A stretch of DNA of 64,000 nt from Epiperipatus broadwayi (lineage: Eukaryota; Onychophora; Udeonychophora; Euonychophora; Peripatidae), in NCBI GenBank assembly GCA_028023455.1, contig JAQFVV010012537.1, positions 310,001 to 374,000 of the forward strand, given 5' to 3'. A program made the translations under genes and the position numbers. Positions 55,701 to 61,700 of the stretch are shown piece by piece. The first letter of the stretch is position 1. Every line of letters begins with the position of its first letter. The notes beneath the pieces were generated by a model. It saw nothing but the letters and a program-made list of their open reading frames with translations. It had not been told where the DNA came from and did not search any database.

Positions 55701-58700
55701 CTTTCTTAAAATAAATTATATATTCTTCTGCCTACCTATCATATACAAATAATGAACATATATATATATCTTGTGCAACATTTTTGGTTTTGCATTCTCT
55801 TTTTACATCTCATTAAAAACTTCTGAAATATTTGATGAGTCCTTAACAAATGATAAAGATGAAAAAAACTATCACAATAAACAATCATGATAATGCAACA
55901 GCAAATGATAGTTTATTAATTTCACTTTCACTGCTATTGTAATTTTTGATTATCTTCATAAGCAGAAGTACAGCAGTAACATTCTCGAAGAATAAATAAT
56001 AACTACAATGAAAAGAAGCATTGTTATTTACTAGGGTACTTGTGACTTTTGACGCCATGTGGCCACCAGAGGCGCTGGTCGGGGTCAACCACAGAAATAC
56101 TTAGAGTAGGGGCCCCAAATGCAGCATTGCAAATTTCAGCCGAAAGGTGGCGCTGTTCACAATGCGTAAGCATAGGAACATTTCACCAGCTGGCTAGCTG
56201 CCCGCTTGGTGGCGCTGATCGCAGTGTGTAAGCCTATTTAGCTTACATCGTCTGCTACCAGCAGATACCAAAAACCAAGGTGGCCTGTTTGCCATAAACA
56301 CATCTAGCTTATGTGTTGTCTGCTAACAGCGACTATCAAGATTTTAGCCCACTTTGTGGCGCTGTTTCTCCACGGTTACACACGGAAAAACTACGCAGTG
56401 ATAGAGTTTATGTACATACTACTTAAAATATGAATGGCGTATAATGTACAGGTGTGATTAATTAAGAAGCTACAACTATTTCAATATTCTTTCAAACTTA
56501 ATAGTATCACATGCTATTTCACAGTTTTATAAATGGATGTATTTTAAATTTTTTTTTTTTAAAAAATCAATCTTTTTTTATTTAATTATTTACTCTATGT
56601 CAAAATGTTATATATAAGTCGAGCGGTGAAATTTGCTATCATGGCCGCTTGAACGGCATCATAGATTTACATACGAAAGTACGCTATAATTAGACAGGTT
56701 TGATAAAATTATCGCGTAGAAATCCTCATAATTATTCATAAAATATTTTATTAATCTATAAGTCAATTCTAAATTTAAAAATCGATCTTTTTTTTTAATT
56801 ATTTACTCTAAAAGTGGTTTTTTTTTAAAATTAAAAAAAAAATGTAATTTTTACGACAATCGGTTTTTTTTTTTTTTTAAAAAAAAAAGCTAATTTTTTC
56901 CCCCCTTCTTTCAAAACTAGAAACATTCCAAAGATAAAATCCAATATATTTAATTATTAGGGGCTTTACTAATGAATAGCTATGGTCAATTAGTGAATTG
57001 GATTGATTTAATGAGACAGAAACTGATATATGATGAATTATATTTATTGACAATTTTATATATACTTGATATAACCCATTACTTAGCATTGGATAATGCA
57101 CCCAGGCATTTTATTTACTAAACAACATTACTCTAGGCCATTTAGCAAAATAAATTTGTGGCTATTATTTAATTGCGCTAATTTTATGCTATATAATAAA
57201 TCACTACATTCCACTTATTAGTTATGCCCTTTCATCATCAGTTCGAGTGGCTATTATACATGTAATCAAACCAAGTCTGGAGTGAAGTTTAATAATACAT
57301 CCGATTATGATAAATTTATACATTAAATATGAGCATATAAAGCCTCACAGATATCTTTAGATTGAACAGGTTTTCAAGAATGTTCTGTTCAACGCCAAAG
57401 ATTGCATATTATGGAGGTAGAGTTGGCTATAAAGATTTTACTAATACGCTATGCACAAGTAAACTATAATAATAAAGTGGCTCCATCTTATATATATTTA
57501 AAAAAAAACAGCACAACGATAAAATATTGATAAATTTCACATCTGCCAAGCAGAAGTATATTATAAATTAATTACCATACATTAAATGAACACTAGTTTT
57601 GTTAGCTTGATTAAAAGAGCCAACTCTTCTGTAGCATGAGAAATACATATATGCTACTGACGGAAATATATATATACACACAAACTTTACTTTATCCCGT
57701 TCAATCTCTTAGTTATGTATAATTAATAAACTTTTAAAGGGAGAAAGTATATTTAAGGGACTTATGAATACTTTAATAAGAAAAATATACATGATTACAC
57801 TCCAAGCTAGTTTAATCTTTAATAACATAATAATTAAAGGTTGAAAGTTTGGATTTATAAGCCACATTTTATATTTACATTAATTATTTACTAAATGACA
57901 AAATAATAACAAGCACAAAGGGTCGCCATTATTTATAAATTAGGGATTCGAAACGGAGCGCTAAATGATGCTATAATTAATACAATACGAAGATTTTAAA
58001 TAATATCTTCAAAAAGTATATATTTCGTAACTAAATGCGCGCCATTTCGAGACAGGCATAATTAATAATAACTAAAATAAGCAAGAGAGAAATAAATATA
58101 ACTGCAGTGATTAAGTTATATAGCAAAACAAGAACTTAATAAAGGAAATTAACACAAGTATCATTTATAGAATTGAAATATTATTGATAAGACATTTTAG
58201 AAAGAGTTTACAATATAGTTAGCTAACCTGATTTTGAAGCAATAATGATTATTTTGAATTTTATACAGAGCTCTGTGATTTTAATAATTTTAAAACAGAT
58301 ACTCGAGCTGGAACGAAGGTGAGTTCTTTGGCGGCTTATGGCATCTTCTCTTTAGTTGGGAGACGATTTAAGATGGTATTTCTATAGCTGGAGTTGGGGT
58401 AGTTGAATTTTAATGAAGGTGAGTTCTTTTAACGGCTTATGGCATCTTCTATTTATTATAAGCTTGTTAAGGCAACGTTGGTTGTTGCTCCGGCCTTGGA
58501 TGGATCAAATTCCGAAGTTCCATCACGGCAAAGGCAAAAAATTCTTGCCTGACTAGCAGGCCATAGATAAATTAACAAATTTTCAGCTTCTCGTAGTAAC
58601 AGCTCTTCAAAGGCAAGATGGAGTATCTTTTCCGCTAACCTATTTATATATTTCCACCTTTTTGGAATTTCGTTTGCCTCAGGACCAATCAACTTTTAAT

Positions 58701-61700
58701 TAACCAAAATCATATAAGCTAATTTCTACTACTGATAAAGTCCACGAGGTGTTATTTTTAATTTACTTAAAAAAATTATTAAAATATATAAATTATATAA
58801 TTTTGATTCCGATTTCATTAATTAAATTTCTTTTTAGGTGTTATAAAAATGTTATGGCTTAGCAGATAGTAACGGTATTATGATTTAATGATAACATCTT
58901 TTGTTGAAACAAATTCAATCAGTAAACTAGATTTTATTTTTACCCCAGGTGCGGTCACTAATCGATTTCTTGTTTACACAAAATTCCCATTTTTAATTAT
59001 AAACCGATGACTTTTATTTTAACTAGATATAAATAACTTTTAACATATTTTCTTTATATTGTTCATTTTAAAAAAAGCAAATTTGACAGATCTTATAAAA
59101 AAAATACTTTAGTTTCTGTTATATCTATTAAGCTTTAAATCAGAAAACCGTAAATATATTATAAAGAAAACATTTTACATTATTTTTATTTAATCTTAAA
59201 TATTATATGTACAAATCATTATGCCATAATTTCATGGTTTACATTACCCATCCACATACAAATATAATATTTAGAATTGACTAAGTCAATTCTAAATTTT
59301 ATATTTGTATTATATTCGTATGTGTATGTATAATTTGAATTTTATATTTGTATTATATTCGTATGTTATATTTGCATTATATTCGTATGTGGATGGATAA
59401 TTTAAATTTTATATTTGTATTATATTCGTATGTGGATGGATAATTTAAACCATGAAATTATGGCATAATGATTTGTACATATAATATTTAAGATTAAATA
59501 AAAATAATGTAAAATGTTTTCTTTATAATATATTTACGGTTTTCTGATTTAAAGTTTAATAGATATAACTGAAACTAAAGTATTTTTTTATAAGATCTGT
59601 CAAATTTGCTTTTTTTAAAATAAACAATATAAAGAAAATATGTTAAAAGTTATTTATATCTAGTTAAAATAAAAGTCATCGGTTTATAATTAAAAATGGG
59701 AATTTTGTGTAAACAAGAAATCGATTAGTGACCGCACCTGGGGTAAAAATAAAATCTAGTTTACAGATTGAATTTGTTTCAACAAAGATGTATCATTAAA
59801 TCATAATACCGTTACTATCCGCTAAGCCATAACATTTTATAACACCTAAACAGAAATTTAATTAATGAAATCGGAATCAAAATTATATAATTTATATATT
59901 TTAATAATTTTTTTAAGTAAATTAAAAATAACACCTCGAAGACTTTATCAGTAGTAGAAATTAGATTATATGATTTTGTTTAATTAAAAGTCGATTGGTC
60001 CTGAGGCAAACGAAATTCCAAAAAGGTGGAAATATATAAATAGGCTAGCGGAAAAGATACTCCATCTTGCTTTTGAAGAGCTGTTACTACGAGAAGCTGA
60101 ATATTTGTTAATTTATCTATGGCCTGCTAGTCAAACAAGAATTTGTTGCCTTTGCTGTGATGGAACGTCGGAATTTGATCCATCCAAGGTCGGAGCAACT
60201 ACCAACGTTGCCTTAACAAGCTTATAATAAATAGAAGATGCCATAAATCGTTAAAAGAACTCACCTTCGTTCAAATTCAACTACCCCAACTCCAGCTATA
60301 GGAATACCATCTTAAATCGTCTCCCAACTAAAGAGAAGATGCCATAAGCCGCCAAAGAACTCACCTTCGTTCCAGCTTGAGTATCTGTTTTAAAATTATT
60401 AAAATCGCAGAAGTCTGTGTAAAATTCAAAATAATCATTATTGCTTCAAAATCAGGTTAGCTAACTACATTGTAAACTCTTTCTAAAATGTCTTATAAAT
60501 AATATTTCAATTCTATAAATGACATACTTTTGTTAATTTCCTTTATTAAGTTCTTGTTTTGCTATATAACTTAATCACTGCAGTTATATTTATTTCTCTC
60601 TTGCTTATTTTAGTTATTATTAATTATGCCTGTCTCGAAATGGCGCACATTTAGTTACGAAATATATACTTTTTGAAGAAATTATTTAAAATCTTCGTAT
60701 TGTATTAATTATAGCATCATTTAGCGCTCCGTTTCGAATTCCTAATTTATAAATAATGGCGACCCTTTGTGCTCGTTATTATTTTGTCATTTAGTAAATA
60801 ATTAATGTAAATATAAAATGTGGCTTATAAATCCAAACTTTCAACCTTTAATTATTATGTTATTAAAGATTAAACTAGCTTGGAGTGTAATCATAAGTCC
60901 CTTAAATATACTTTCTCCCTTTAAAAGTTTATTAATTATACATAACTAAGAGATTGAACGGGATAAAGTAAAGTTTGTGTGTATATATATATATATATTC
61001 CCGTCAGTAGCATATATGTATTTCTCATGCTACAGAAGAGTTGGCTCTTTTAATCAAGCTGACAAAACTAGTGTTCATTTAATGTATGGTAATTAATTTA
61101 TAATATACTTCTGCTTGGCGGATGTGAAATTTAACAATATTTTATCGTTGTGCTGTTTTTTTTGAAATATATATAAGATGGAGCCACTTTATTATTATAG
61201 TTTACTTGTGCATAGCGTATTAGTAAAATCTTTATAGCCAACTCTACCTCCATAATATGCAATCTTCGGCGTTGAACAGAAGTATTCTTGAAAACCCGTT
61301 CAATCTAAAGCTATCTGTGAGGCTTTATATGCCCATATTTAATATATAAATTTATCATAATCGGATGTATTATTAAACTTCACTCCAGACTTGGTTTGAT
61401 TACATGTATAATAGCCACTCGAACTGATGATGAAAGGGCATAACTAATAAGTGGAATGTAGTGATTTATTATATAGCATAAAATTAGCGCAATTAAATAA
61501 TAGCCACAAATTTATTTTGCTAAATGGCCTAGAGTAATGTTGTTTAGTAAATAAAATGCCTGCGTGCATTATCCAACGCTAAGTAATGGGTTATATCAAG
61601 TATATATGAAATTGTCAATAAATATAATTCATCATATATTAGTTTCTGTCTCATTAAATCAATCCAATTCATTAATTGACCATAGCTATTCATTAGTAAA

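Noticed and set aside
56049-56231. Plus-strand 60-codon frame at the palindrome start (and similar ones near 62352-62638)
   Set aside because: It runs through the GTGGCGCTG sub-terminal repeats and the mirrored arm does not conserve the protein.
57225-57250. CTGATGATGAAAG on the minus strand in the palindrome (mirrored near 61425) as another hammerhead core
   Set aside because: There is no room for a helix II hairpin between CTGATGA and GAAA, and no GAAAC plus triplet follows.
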